This document shows positions 35,088 through 44,493 of a stretch of DNA of 64,000 nucleotides, one piece after another. Location of the stretch: NCBI RefSeq assembly GCF_008107445.1, contig NZ_VSLD01000007.1, positions 107,552 through 171,551 of the forward strand. Reading direction: 5' to 3'. A model generated the notes under the pieces. That model searched no databases. It worked only from the letters and a program-made list of their open reading frames with translations, and was not told the origin of the DNA. The translations under genes and the position numbers were made by a program. The stretch is from Arthrobacter echini. Lineage in GTDB: Bacteria > Actinomycetota > Actinomycetes > Actinomycetales > Micrococcaceae. Position 1 is the first letter of the stretch, and every line of letters starts with the position of its first letter.

Positions 35088-36091
35088 CGTTTGCGCGCCT
35101 TCGGATCGAGAGCGTCACGCAGGGCATCGCCCAGCATGATGAAGCTCAGAACGGTGATCGACAGAGCCAGCCCGGGCCAGAAGATGGCCATGGGGTTGCT
35201 CCGCAGGGAGGGCTTCGCGGCGAAGATGTCATTGCCCCAGGACATGACGCTCGGGGGCAGCCCGATGCCGAGGAAGGACAGCGTCGATTCCGCCACGATG
35301 AAGGTACCCAGGGAGATCGTCGCGATGACGATCACGGGTGCCAGCGCATTGGGGATCGCGTGCTTGACGAGCGCACCCAGCGGTGACACCCCGAGCGAAC
35401 GCGCCGCCGTGATGAAGTCCGCGTTCCGCACCTCGATGATCGCCGCCCGGGTGATGCGCGCGATCTGCGGCCAGCCGAAGGCGACGAGAATGACCACGAG
35501 CGTCCACACGTTGCGGTTCTGCTGGAAGACGGGCAGCTGTACCACCACGATCGCGCCGAGGATCAGCGGGAGGGCGAAGAAGATGTCACCGAGGCGCGCC
35601 AAGATGGCATCCACCCAGCCGCCGAAGAAGCCCGCGAGTGCACCGATCAGTCCGCCGATGATCACCACGCCGATGGTGGCGAACAGGCCGACCGTCAGCG
35701 AGGACTGGGTGCCGTACACCACGCGGGACAGGATGTCGCAGCCCTGCACGGTGAAGCCCAGCGGGTGGCCCGGAGCGGGTCCGCCGTCGGAGTTCTCCAG
35801 CAGGCAGTTCTCGTTCGGCGGTTCGTCGGTGAAGACACCCGGGAACAGCGCCACGAAGATGACCGCCAGAATCAGGATCGCGCTGAGGATGAACAGTGGC
35901 TGCCGGCGCAGGCTGCGCCACGCCTCGCCCCACAGGCTGCGGGGCGCGTCGTCGGTCACGGCGCTGTCGGTGGCCTTGATCGGCGTCTCGTCGAGATCCG
36001 CCACGAAGTGCTCGATCTCGTACGCGGAGGTCTTGGTGCGCGTCACGGGGGCGGGGGGGCCGGTAGGGATGGAGGGTGTTGGTTCAGGCAT
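35084..36091 (-). CDS. oppC: Oligopeptide ABC transporter permease (system 1, OppC)
   Basis: BPD-type permease, 335 aa. After a soluble N-terminal 65 residues come about six transmembrane segments and the EAA loop FITAARSLGVSPLGALVKHAIPNAL. A loop with ENSDGGPAPGHPLGFTVQGCD faces outside. Start ATG 36091 (MPEPTPSIP) overlaps the oppB stop by 8 nt. Forms the channel with OppB. Confidence 0.9.
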   Translation of the reverse strand: MPEPTPSIPTGPPAPVTRTKTSAYEIEHFVADLDETPIKATDSAVTDDAPRSLWGEAWRSLRRQPLFILSAILILAVIFVALFPGVFTDEPPNENCLLENSDGGPAPGHPLGFTVQGCDILSRVVYGTQSSLTVGLFATIGVVIIGGLIGALAGFFGGWVDAILARLGDIFFALPLILGAIVVVQLPVFQQNRNVWTLVVILVAFGWPQIARITRAAIIEVRNADFITAARSLGVSPLGALVKHAIPNALAPVIVIATISLGTFIVAESTLSFLGIGLPPSVMSWGNDIFAAKPSLRSNPMAIFWPGLALSITVLSFIMLGDALRDALDPKARKR

Positions 36092-37010
36092 ATCGAATCC
36101 TTGGGTCCAGCCACGCATAGAGGAGATCCACCAGCAGGTTGGCGAGCACGAAGATGAGGATCAGGAAGGTGACGATCGAGACGACCATCGGTCCGTCGCC
36201 GTTGAGCACGGCGCGGTACAGGGTGTTGCCCACCCCGTTCACGTTGAAGATGCCCTCCGTGACGATCGCACCGCCCATGAGTGCGCCGAGATCGGCGCCG
36301 AGGAAGGTCACGACAGGGATCAGCGAGTTGCGCAGCACGTGCACCACGACGACGCGCTTGCGGCTCAGGCCCTTCGCCGTCGCGGTCCGCACGTAGTCCG
36401 CATTGACGTTCTCGATGATGCTGGTGCGGGTGAGGCGCAGGACGTAGGCGAAGGACACGAGTCCGAGCACCACCGCCGGCAGGATCAGTTCCGTGAAGGT
36501 CGCGTCGCCGCTGACCGTCGGGTTGGTCCACTGCAGCTTGACCCCGATCAGGAACTGCATCAGGAAGCCGAGCACGAAGATGGGGACGGCGATGACGACG
36601 AGGGAGAGCACGAGGACCGAGGAGTCGAAGAGCTTCCCCTTGCGCAGACCGGCGACGAGGCCGAAGACGATCCCGAAGACGGCCTCGAGGACCAGCGCCA
36701 TGAGGGCGAGCTTCGCCGTGGTCGGGAAGACCTCGGCGATAATCGTGGCGATGGGGCGGCCGGAGAAGTTGGTCCCGAGGTCGAAGGTGAGTACGCCCTT
36801 CAGATAGAGCAGGTACTGGATGAAGAAAGGCTCGTCGAGGTTGTACTGCTCACGCAGACCGGCGACGACGGCGGGGGTGCAGCCGCGGTCCCCGCAGATG
36901 GCGGCGGTGGCGTCGCCGGGAAGGCTGAAGACGAGGAAGTACACCAGGAGGGTGGCCCCCAGGAAGACGGGGATCATCTGCAGGAAGCGTCGGACGATGT
37001 ACCAGGTCAT
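36084..37010 (-). CDS. oppB: Oligopeptide ABC transporter permease (system 1, OppB)
   Basis: A 308-aa permease of normal length beginning MTWYIVRRFLQMIPVFLGATLLVYFL. It has six predicted transmembrane helices and the EAA loop YVRTATAKGLSRKRVVVVHVLRNSLIPVV. An external loop with CGDRGCTPA may form a disulfide. Lies 134 bp after oppA across a stem-loop and overlaps oppC. Confidence 0.92.
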   Translation of the reverse strand: MTWYIVRRFLQMIPVFLGATLLVYFLVFSLPGDATAAICGDRGCTPAVVAGLREQYNLDEPFFIQYLLYLKGVLTFDLGTNFSGRPIATIIAEVFPTTAKLALMALVLEAVFGIVFGLVAGLRKGKLFDSSVLVLSLVVIAVPIFVLGFLMQFLIGVKLQWTNPTVSGDATFTELILPAVVLGLVSFAYVLRLTRTSIIENVNADYVRTATAKGLSRKRVVVVHVLRNSLIPVVTFLGADLGALMGGAIVTEGIFNVNGVGNTLYRAVLNGDGPMVVSIVTFLILIFVLANLLVDLLYAWLDPRIRYA

Positions 37011-37104
37011 CGGTGCGCTCCTCCCGGCAGGGGGCGCGTCCGGACGGGACGCGGGTGGTCATTGATCATGGGGAAAGTCGTACCTTTGCTTCGGGGCACG
37101 GAAA

Positions 37105-37131
37105 GGGGCCCGCCCTGTGCGGGCGGGCCCC
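37105..37131 (-). terminator. Intercistronic stem-loop between oppA and oppB (system 1)
   Basis: A perfect 11-bp GC stem (GGGGCCCGCCC) with a 5-nt loop just after the oppA stop. Likely partial terminator or mRNA stabiliser favouring binding protein over permeases. Confidence 0.7.
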
Positions 37132-37144
37132 TGACCGCAATGGG

Positions 37145-38788
37145 CTACTTGCCGGTGATGGCGTAGTACAGCGGGACGCCGTTCCAGCCGAACTCCACAC
37201 CGTCCACGTTGTTGCTCCAGCCGCCCTGGGCAACCTGGTACCACAGCGGGATGGCTGGGAGGTCCTCCAGGATCATCTCCTGGGCCTCGTTCATCATCTC
37301 GTTGCCCTCTTCGACGGACTCGGCCGCAAGACCCTCGGTCAGCTTCTCGTCGAACTCGGGGTTGCTGTACCGGGAATCGTTGGAGCCGGCGCCGGTGGCG
37401 TGGATCGGTCCGAGGAAGTTGTACAGCGACGGGTAGTCGGCCTGCCAGCCCGAGCGCAGCGCACCCGTGAGCTTCTCGTCCGTGGCATCGGTCCGCGCTT
37501 CCTTGAAGGTCGCGTACGGCTTGCCTGACACCTCGATGTCGAGGTTGTTCTTGATGTTGTTCACCACGGCCTCGATCCACGTCTTGTGGTCGCCCTTGTC
37601 AGCGTTGTAGCCGATCGTCAGGGGCTCGGACTCGTCGTAGGGCTCGAGCTCCTCCGCCTGCTCCCACAGCTTCTTCGCCTCGTCGGGGTTGAACTCGAGA
37701 TTCTCGCTGCCCGGCAGATCGGGGTTGAAACCGTCGAGGACGGGCGCGGTGAATTCCTTCGCGGGCTCGCGGCCGTTGCTGAAAATCACCTCGGTGATCT
37801 CGTCGCGGTTGATCGCCATGGACAGGGCCTGCCGGCGGAGCTTGCCGGCCTCGCCGTCCCAGTTCGGCAGGTAGTACGGGATGGCGATGGTCTGGTTGCC
37901 CGCATAGGGCGACTCGATGGAGCGCTCCCCCAGGTCGTTCTTGAAGTTCTTGATGTCGGACGTGGGGATCGTCTTGAGGACGTCCAGGTTGTCCGAGATC
38001 AGGTCCTGGTACGCCGTCGTGTCGTTCTGGTAGATCTTGAACGTGACGCCGCCGTTCTGGGCTTCCTGCGGACCCTCGTACTCGTCGTTCGGGACGAGCT
38101 CGATCTGCTGGTTGTGCTGCCAGGCGCCGTCGGAGGCGAACATGTAGGGACCGTTGCCGATCGGGTTCTCGCCGAACGCGGCCGTGTCCTCGAAGGCGAC
38201 GGCGGGCAGCGGGTAGAACGCGCTGTAGCCCAGGCGCAGGGGCCAGTCGGACTCGGGCTGGGCCAGCTTGACGGTGAAGGTCTGATCGTCGACGACCTCG
38301 AGGCCGCTCATGGTCTCCACCGTGGAGCCCTCGGCACTGGCCTCGTCGTAGCCTTCGATGCTCTCGAAGAAGTAGCTGGAGAGCTGTGCGTTCTTCGCAG
38401 CAGCACCGTAGTTCCACGCGTCCACGAAGGAGTTCGCGGTGACGGGATCACCGTTGGTGAAGGTCTGGCCTTCCTTCAGCGTGATCGTGTAGTTCTGGGC
38501 GTCCTCGGTCTCGATGGACTCGGCCACCTCGTTCTGGGACTTGCCGTCCGCGTCGTAGCTCACCAGGCCGGCGAAGACGAGATCGAGAATGGCGCCGCCA
38601 CCCACCTCGTTGGTGCTGGTGGGGATCAGCGGGTTCTGGGGCTCCGAGCCGTCCACCACGATGACGGCCTCGGTATCGCCGCCGCCGCCCCCGTCCGAAC
38701 TGGAATCGGTGTCCGAGCCGCATGCACTCAGTGCGAGGACGGCGATGGCCGCGACGCTGAGCATTGTGGAACTGCGCGTGTAACGCAT
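37145..38788 (-). CDS. oppA: Oligopeptide-binding lipoprotein (system 1, OppA)
   Basis: SBP family 5 lipoprotein, 547 aa. The signal peptide ends with LSACGS (lipobox). The mature part has the family features YTITLKEGQTFTNGDPVTANSFVDAWNY near residue 115 and NGPYMFAS. Residues near the C-terminus (LPAIPLWYQVAQGG) complete the fold. ATG 38788 has AAGGAGG; the longer open frame is not used. Captures peptides for OppBC. Heads a monodirectional oppABCDF operon. Confidence 0.93.
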   Translation of the reverse strand: MRYTRSSTMLSVAAIAVLALSACGSDTDSSSDGGGGGDTEAVIVVDGSEPQNPLIPTSTNEVGGGAILDLVFAGLVSYDADGKSQNEVAESIETEDAQNYTITLKEGQTFTNGDPVTANSFVDAWNYGAAAKNAQLSSYFFESIEGYDEASAEGSTVETMSGLEVVDDQTFTVKLAQPESDWPLRLGYSAFYPLPAVAFEDTAAFGENPIGNGPYMFASDGAWQHNQQIELVPNDEYEGPQEAQNGGVTFKIYQNDTTAYQDLISDNLDVLKTIPTSDIKNFKNDLGERSIESPYAGNQTIAIPYYLPNWDGEAGKLRRQALSMAINRDEITEVIFSNGREPAKEFTAPVLDGFNPDLPGSENLEFNPDEAKKLWEQAEELEPYDESEPLTIGYNADKGDHKTWIEAVVNNIKNNLDIEVSGKPYATFKEARTDATDEKLTGALRSGWQADYPSLYNFLGPIHATGAGSNDSRYSNPEFDEKLTEGLAAESVEEGNEMMNEAQEMILEDLPAIPLWYQVAQGGWSNNVDGVEFGWNGVPLYYAITGK

Positions 38789-39114
38789 TCCGCCTCCTTG
38801 GTATTGGTTTCTCCCGGCGTCGATGCAGCCGGTCCGGTTGCCCTCCCCTGGGGAGAGCCACCTCACAGGGCAAGATCATATGCCCGTTCCGTTGCCGCGC
38901 CGAACATCACGCCTGGGCGCACGCACCGCTGGATGCGCTCGGGCGGTCGGAGAACCTCCGCCGCTCGCGTCCCCTCGCGGGACCGGCCCCGAGGATCACG
39001 CTTCGGTAACAGCTGGACCCGCAGCGGCTGCGCTCCGGTGCAGGACGCAGCGAAGGACGACGGTGGCGCACTGTGTTGCGGACGCTGCAACCGATCGTGC
39101 GCCCACCGGGACGG
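38789..39114. other. Intergenic region with possible oppA promoter
   Basis: No gene is supported in these 326 bp. On the minus strand TATGAT at 38875-38880 is the best -10 match and would give a leader of about 80 nt for oppA of system 1; the matching -35 (TCGGCG) is poor. No clear terminator hairpin was found for the upstream oppDF of system 2. Confidence 0.4.
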
Positions 39115-40932
39115 TCAGTCGGTCGAGGCCATGAGCTCGGCGCGCAATTCGCGGCGCACCCGCTGCTTCTCGGGATCGGGCAAAGGCACGGCAGCAAGCA
39201 GTCGCTGCGTGTAGGGGTCCTTCGGACTGCGCAGGATCTGGTCGCGTGATCCCTGCTCCACGATCCGTCCACGCTTCATGACGCAGATGTAGTCGGCGAG
39301 CACGTCGACCACGGCGAGGTCGTGGGTCACGAAGAGGCAGGCGAAGCCCAGTTCGCGCTGCAGGTTCTGGAAGAGTTCGAGCACCTTGGCCTGGACGGAG
39401 ACATCCAGGGCCGAGGTGGGTTCGTCGGCCACCATGAGCTTCGGCCTGAGCGAGAGCGCACGGGCGATCCCGACACGCTGCTTCTGGCCCCCCGAGAGTT
39501 CATGCGGGTACCTGTTGCGGTAGGACCGCGGCAGCTCCACCTGGTCCAGGAGGGTCTCGATGCGCTTCTGCAGCGCCGCGCCCCTCGCCTCCTTCGCGAG
39601 GAACATCGGCTCGCCGATACTCTCACCGATCGGCAGGCGCGGATTCAGGGACGAGGACGGATCCTGGAACACCATCCCCACATCACGCCGCACCTTCCCC
39701 AGTTCCTTCGAGGTGGGCCGGAAGCCGGTGATGTCCGTGCCGACCACCTTCAGGGACCCGGCGGCCACGGGGAGGAGACCCACGGCGGCACGGCCGATCG
39801 TGGTCTTGCCGGACCCGGACTCCCCCACCAGGCCGATCACCTGACCGGGATACACAATCAGATTGGCGCCCTCCACGGCGCGGAAGGCCGGCACCCGGCC
39901 CTGCTTCGGATACTCGATGGCGACGTCGATCAGTTCGAGGATCGCCTCGCTCGTGGGCCGTGGCTCGGCGGTGGTGCCGCTGGGCGACTCCGCGGCAGGT
40001 GCGCCGTGTCCGGGGGCGGCGTGCTCGTCCGGTTGGCGTTCTCCGTGGGTGGCGGCTGCCAGGGCCGCGGTGATGTCGACGTCGTCGGCCCCGTCCCCCT
40101 GCCCGAGGTGGGGTACGGCGGCGAGGAGCGCCTTCGTGTATTCGTGCTGGGGGTCGTTGAACACCTGGTCCGCGGTGCCGGTCTCCACGATCCGGCCCTG
40201 GCGCATGACGGCGATACGGTCGGCGAGATCGGCCACCACGCCCATGTCGTGCGTGATCAGGACGATGGCGCTGTTGAGCTTAGTCCTCAGATTGCGCATG
40301 AGGTCGAGGATCTCGGCCTGCACCGTGACGTCGAGTGCGGTGGTCGGTTCGTCGGCGATCAGGAGCTTCGGGTCGCACGAGAGCGACTGCGCGATCATCG
40401 CCCGCTGGCGCTGGCCACCGGAGAGCTGGTGCGGATAGGACCGGAAGGCCTTCTCGGGGTCCGGCAATTCGACCAGTTGGAGCATGCGGATGGCACGCTC
40501 CCGGGCCTCGTCGGGCGAGATGGCGTTGTGCAGGCGGAGGGTCTCCACGATCTGGAAGCCCACGGTGTACACGGGGTTCAGGGCCGTCATGGGTTCCTGG
40601 AAGATGACCGCCACATCATTGCCGCGGATCTGCCGCAGCTGCGCGGGCGACATGGTCAGCACGGACTTCCCGTTCAGCATGACCTCACCGGTCACGCGGG
40701 CGTTCTCCGGGAGCAGCCCGAGCAGGGACATGGAGCTGGCGCTCTTGCCCGAGCCAGACTCCCCCACGATCGCGAGCACCTCACCGGCGTTGACCTCATA
40801 GCTGAGATCGATCGCTGCGGGCACCCACTCCTTGTCGACGCCGAAGTCCACGCTGAGGTGACGGACCTCGAGGACGGGCCCCTGGGACGCGGGGCGGCCC
40901 GCGCCGGTGCCGCCGATGACCTGAGTGCTCAT
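39115..40932 (-). CDS. Oligopeptide/dipeptide ABC transporter, fused dual ATPase (system 2)
   Basis: Second OppDF-type fusion, 605 aa. Domain 1 has GESGSGKSASSMSLLG, LSGGQRQRAMIAQS and LLIADEPTTALDVT. A Pro/Ala-rich linker of about 60 residues follows, then domain 2 with GESGSGKTTIGRAAVG, LSGGQKQRVGIARA and [14 protein letters not shown]. Start ATG 40932 has AAGGAG. It presumably serves the oppA2-B2-C2 genes to the right, but is separated from oppC2 by 724 bp holding an antisense PH-domain gene, so it needs its own promoter or readthrough. Confidence 0.92.
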   Translation of the reverse strand: MSTQVIGGTGAGRPASQGPVLEVRHLSVDFGVDKEWVPAAIDLSYEVNAGEVLAIVGESGSGKSASSMSLLGLLPENARVTGEVMLNGKSVLTMSPAQLRQIRGNDVAVIFQEPMTALNPVYTVGFQIVETLRLHNAISPDEARERAIRMLQLVELPDPEKAFRSYPHQLSGGQRQRAMIAQSLSCDPKLLIADEPTTALDVTVQAEILDLMRNLRTKLNSAIVLITHDMGVVADLADRIAVMRQGRIVETGTADQVFNDPQHEYTKALLAAVPHLGQGDGADDVDITAALAAATHGERQPDEHAAPGHGAPAAESPSGTTAEPRPTSEAILELIDVAIEYPKQGRVPAFRAVEGANLIVYPGQVIGLVGESGSGKTTIGRAAVGLLPVAAGSLKVVGTDITGFRPTSKELGKVRRDVGMVFQDPSSSLNPRLPIGESIGEPMFLAKEARGAALQKRIETLLDQVELPRSYRNRYPHELSGGQKQRVGIARALSLRPKLMVADEPTSALDVSVQAKVLELFQNLQRELGFACLFVTHDLAVVDVLADYICVMKRGRIVEQGSRDQILRSPKDPYTQRLLAAVPLPDPEKQRVRRELRAELMASTD

Positions 40933-41021
40933 GAGTGGATCTCCTTGGTGGGGGTGACGCCGCGGTGCAGCGGAGTCTCCTGAATTGCCGCGGGCAGGTG
41001 TTTCGCTGGGACTATTGAGCC

Positions 41022-41648
41022 ATGACGAGTACGCAGGATGTGGCCGGAGCCACCATTTTCAGACCGCGCACCAGCAGCTGGTTCACAGCCCTGGCTGTTG
41101 TCGTCGCCGTCGGCGCACTCGCCTCCGTGGTCGCGACCGAGGGCCCTGGTGGGCTGCTCGTGGGCTGGCCCCTGCTCGGTATCGCCTTCGCGGGCTGGTG
41201 GCTGTTCTGGTACCCCACGGTGGTGGTGGCCGACCAGGGCATCACCGTGCGGAACCCCCTCGCGACGATCGACGTCCCCTGGGAGGCACTGATCGACGTC
41301 GACACGAAGTACGCCCTGAAACTGGTGACGCCCGTGGGCGCCTTCACGGCCTGGGCAGCCCCCGCGCCCGGTGTGTGGGGCACCCACGCCGGGAAACCGG
41401 AGCACGTGACCAATCTGCCGTCCATGAGCTACGGTCCCGGGCAGTCCATCCGCCCGGGGGACCTCAAGAACACCGATTCGGGATACGCCGCCTATCTGGT
41501 GCGCTCGCGGTGGGAGGAGCTGGTGGAGAACGGAGCCCTCGACCTCGACCGGCCCTCGCTCCCGCAGCGCTCCTGGCACTGGCGGCTCGTGGTGCTGGCG
41601 GTCCTCCTGGCGGCGGCTGCCACCTGGACGCTCGCCGTCGGCCTCTAG
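41022..41648 (+). CDS. PH-domain membrane protein
   Basis: A 208-aa protein with two N-terminal hydrophobic segments (ALAVVVAVGALASVVA, WPLLGIAFAGWWLFW). A bacterial PH-like domain follows (VVVADQGITVRNPLATIDVPWEALIDVDTKYALKLVTP), and a C-terminal transmembrane helix closes the protein (LVVLAVLLAAAATWTLAV). It resembles the actinobacterial PH domain-containing membrane proteins of unknown role. It lies on the opposite strand between oppC2 and oppDF2, only 8 bp from the oppC2 stop, an odd position for an opp cluster. Confidence 0.8.
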   Translation: MTSTQDVAGATIFRPRTSSWFTALAVVVAVGALASVVATEGPGGLLVGWPLLGIAFAGWWLFWYPTVVVADQGITVRNPLATIDVPWEALIDVDTKYALKLVTPVGAFTAWAAPAPGVWGTHAGKPEHVTNLPSMSYGPGQSIRPGDLKNTDSGYAAYLVRSRWEELVENGALDLDRPSLPQRSWHWRLVVLAVLLAAAATWTLAVGL

Positions 41649-41656
41649 GCTGCACC

Positions 41657-42721
41657 TCACGCCGCGACTGGCTTCCCGGCGCCCTTGATCCGGCTCGCCC
41701 TGAACTTCTTCTGCCGCGGATCGAACGCGTCCCGCAGGCCGTCTCCGATGAAGTTGATGCACAGGCAGATCAGCACGATGAACAGGCCTGGGAACCAGAA
41801 CAGCCAGGGGCGGGTCTGGAAGGCTTCCTGGTTCTGGCTGATGATGAGCCCGAGCGAGACGTCCGGCGCCTTGACACCGAAGCCGATGTAGCTCAGCGCC
41901 GTCTCGAGGAGGATTGCGGCGGACATGAGCAGCGTGGTGTTCACGATGATCACCCCGACGGCGTTGGGCAGAATGTGCTTGAAGATGATCCGGCCGTTGG
42001 ATGCCCCGGCGATCTTCGCGGCGTCGACGAACTCCCGCTCACGCAGTGTCAGGAACTCACCGCGTACCAGCCGTGCGAGTCCGGTCCAGAGCACGAGACC
42101 GAGGAAGAGGCCGAGGAGCCAGATCTGGCCACCCGGACCCACGAAACGGGTCACTGCCTCTCCGAGCGTCGCGGCTGCGAGCACCACGGGGATGATGATG
42201 ATGACGTCCGTGAAGCGCATCAGGACCGCTTCCGGCCACCCGCGGAAGTAGCCGGAGCATGCCCCGATGACCACGCCGACGAGTCCCGCGAGGGCTCCGA
42301 TCAGGAACATGATGATGATGGAGTTCTGCGTACCGCGCATGGTCATGGCGAAGTAGTCGCGACCGATGGAGTCCTGCCCGAAGGGGTGCTCCCCCCAGCT
42401 GAACGGACCGGTGACAGTGGGCACGCCGCCGTCGAGCAGCGGGACGAACTCCGTGTGGTTGTACTTCCACCAGCCGGGAATGCCGGCGAATCCCACCGAG
42501 GTGAACGCCAGCAGGAAGATCACCACGAAGACGACGAGGCTGATGATCGCCGCCGTGTTGTCGAAAAATTTCTTGCGGACGATCTGGCCCTGGGAGAGTC
42601 CCTTCCTCTCCTGCTCCGGCTCACCCGTGGGCGACGATTCGGCATCCGCATCCGGATGGACAGGCCCCGTGGCGGTCGACTGTGCGTGGAGTGGGAAGTC
42701 CGAGGGACTCTGCGTCGTCAT
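41657..42721 (-). CDS. Oligopeptide ABC transporter permease (system 2, OppC)
   Basis: A 354-aa BPD permease. It has an 80-residue cytoplasmic N-terminus, then six transmembrane segments, the external loop EHPFGQDSIGRDYFAM typical of OppC/DppC, and the EAA loop FVDAAKIAGASNGRIIFKHI. The ATG at 42721 overlaps the upstream oppB2 stop (ATGA), fixing the start despite a much longer open frame. Preceded by GGGTAAAAG. Confidence 0.9.
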   Translation of the reverse strand: MTTQSPSDFPLHAQSTATGPVHPDADAESSPTGEPEQERKGLSQGQIVRKKFFDNTAAIISLVVFVVIFLLAFTSVGFAGIPGWWKYNHTEFVPLLDGGVPTVTGPFSWGEHPFGQDSIGRDYFAMTMRGTQNSIIIMFLIGALAGLVGVVIGACSGYFRGWPEAVLMRFTDVIIIIPVVLAAATLGEAVTRFVGPGGQIWLLGLFLGLVLWTGLARLVRGEFLTLREREFVDAAKIAGASNGRIIFKHILPNAVGVIIVNTTLLMSAAILLETALSYIGFGVKAPDVSLGLIISQNQEAFQTRPWLFWFPGLFIVLICLCINFIGDGLRDAFDPRQKKFRASRIKGAGKPVAA

Positions 42722-44259
42722 GCTTTTACCCTTACGCGAGGATCGAGGAACGAGTACACGATGTCGGCCACCAGGTTGAAGACCAGCGCCAGGATGCCGG
42801 CCACGAGGAAGAAGCCCATGATCGGATCGGGATCCACGCGACGGAGTGCCTGCACGAAGAGCTGCCCCATGCCGGCGAAGGCGAAGACCTGCTCCGTGAT
42901 GATCGCACCGCCGATCAGTGCGCCGATGTCGAAGGCCACCAGGGTGGCGAGCGGGATGAGGGCATTGCGGAAAGCGTGTCGCATCACCACGGTCCGCTCG
43001 CTGAGGCCCTTGGCGCGGGCCGTCCGGATGTAGTCCATGTTCATGATCTCGAGCATCGAGGCGCGCGAGTACCGGCTGTAGCTCGCAAGGGATGCGAGCA
43101 GCAGTGCCAGCGTGGGCAGGAGCAGATGCGTGAAGGTGTCGAGCCCGTTGATCCAGAACGAGTCGTCGAGCCCGGGCGTCTGCGCCCCGACCGTGGCGAT
43201 GGGCCTGCCGCGGACCCGCGAATTGCCCACGTAGGCGGGCCACGTGACCATGAACCGGTCGATCACGATCACGAGTCCCATCAGGACGCCGGTCAGCGCC
43301 GCTGCCCGCATGCTCTGCCCGCGGTCGTAGCCGCCCAGGAGGTAGCCGACGAGCAGACCCACGAGCACCATGACGAGCCCGAAGACGATGATCATCCAGA
43401 TCGTCGCGGCATTCAGGATCGGGTTGACCACGTAGTAGGCAACGAGGCCCACACCGACCATCGTCAGCGAGGCATACACCGCCTTGCGGTTCCTCAGGCC
43501 CGCTGTGAGCAGGACGACGCCCAGGGCGATCCCCACCCCGGTGATGAGGATGACGATCGGTCCGAGACCGGGATCCGAGAACCAGTCGACGAGATCGAGG
43601 AGGAAGAGCAGCGCCGCGGCGATGACGGCGCCGAGCACGAACGCCACACCCTTGCGCTTCCATGACCTGCTGGCGAACAGTGCCCAGATCAGACCGCTGG
43701 CGAGCGCTACCACCAGGATGGTCAGGGGCGGTATGTCGGGATCGGCGAGGAAGTTGTTGAAGCCGATGGCCCCGAACTCCTTGAGGAGGACGGCGAGCCA
43801 GAAGATCGGCAGGGAGAAGAACAGGAAGGACATGAACGTCACGCCGTAGTCGAGGCCGCTGTACTGGCGCAGTGCCGTGATGATGCCGAGGGACACCCCG
43901 ATGACGATCGCGAGGATGGTCGCGGTGGTGACGAGCGTGATGGTGTTGCCCATGGCCCGTGAGAGCGCCGTCGTGACGGCCTCGCCCTGGATGCTCGAGC
44001 CGAGGTCGCAGGTCGCGGCGAACGGGATGAGGCACTTGGCCGCTCCCGCCAGCCAGCCGAAGTACCGCAGCGGCGCCGGCGTGTTGAGATCGAGCAGGTC
44101 CGTCCGTGCCTGGATCAGCTGATCCCGGTTCGGCGCGTTGCTGCCGCGAAGATCCTCGAGGGGATCGCCCGAGAGCGCCGTGAGCTGATATACGACGAAC
44201 GACGCGCCGAACAGGATCAGGACGGCCGTCACCAGACGCCGAACGATGTAGGTGACCAT
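42718..44259 (-). CDS. Oligopeptide ABC transporter permease with large membrane insertion (system 2, OppB)
   Basis: A 513-aa permease, about 200 residues longer than ordinary OppB. The N-terminus (VTYIVRRLVTAVLILFGASFVVYQL) and C-terminal core with EAA loop YIRTARAKGLSERTVVMRHAFRNALIPL are normal. Between about residues 170 and 370 there is an insertion with several extra hydrophobic helices (for example VAFVLGAVIAAALLFLLDL, MIIVFGLVMVLVGLLVGYLL). The reading frame is uninterrupted and the insert has native codon use, so it is a lineage-specific extension and not a sequencing join. Start ATG 44259, weak ribosome site. Translationally coupled to oppC2. Confidence 0.88.
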   Translation of the reverse strand: MVTYIVRRLVTAVLILFGASFVVYQLTALSGDPLEDLRGSNAPNRDQLIQARTDLLDLNTPAPLRYFGWLAGAAKCLIPFAATCDLGSSIQGEAVTTALSRAMGNTITLVTTATILAIVIGVSLGIITALRQYSGLDYGVTFMSFLFFSLPIFWLAVLLKEFGAIGFNNFLADPDIPPLTILVVALASGLIWALFASRSWKRKGVAFVLGAVIAAALLFLLDLVDWFSDPGLGPIVILITGVGIALGVVLLTAGLRNRKAVYASLTMVGVGLVAYYVVNPILNAATIWMIIVFGLVMVLVGLLVGYLLGGYDRGQSMRAAALTGVLMGLVIVIDRFMVTWPAYVGNSRVRGRPIATVGAQTPGLDDSFWINGLDTFTHLLLPTLALLLASLASYSRYSRASMLEIMNMDYIRTARAKGLSERTVVMRHAFRNALIPLATLVAFDIGALIGGAIITEQVFAFAGMGQLFVQALRRVDPDPIMGFFLVAGILALVFNLVADIVYSFLDPRVRVKA

Positions 44260-44419
44260 AGGTTTCGAGCCTCAATCTTGGATGCGGGTGATGGTTCCCG
44301 AGTTGTTGCTGAAGTGTAGTTCAGCCTGTGCCGCGCGCGGCCAGGTCACCCCGTCCGGACCGTCCGACGTGTCGCACAGTGCGATCTCGCAGCGATGGGC
44401 CGTTACGGTGCGTGCGCGC

Positions 44420-44461
44420 GAAAGGCGCCGCGACGGGCGGATGCCCGTCCCGGCGCCTTTC
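44420..44461 (-). terminator. Intercistronic stem-loop after oppA (system 2)
   Basis: An 11-bp and a 7-bp stem separated by one mismatch, with a 4-nt loop (GAAAGGCGCCG arm). It lies 33 nt after the oppA2 stop and upstream of oppB2. Confidence 0.75.
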
Positions 44462-44493
44462 ACGAGCTGGTGGTGCTGGGTGCTACGGATTCC

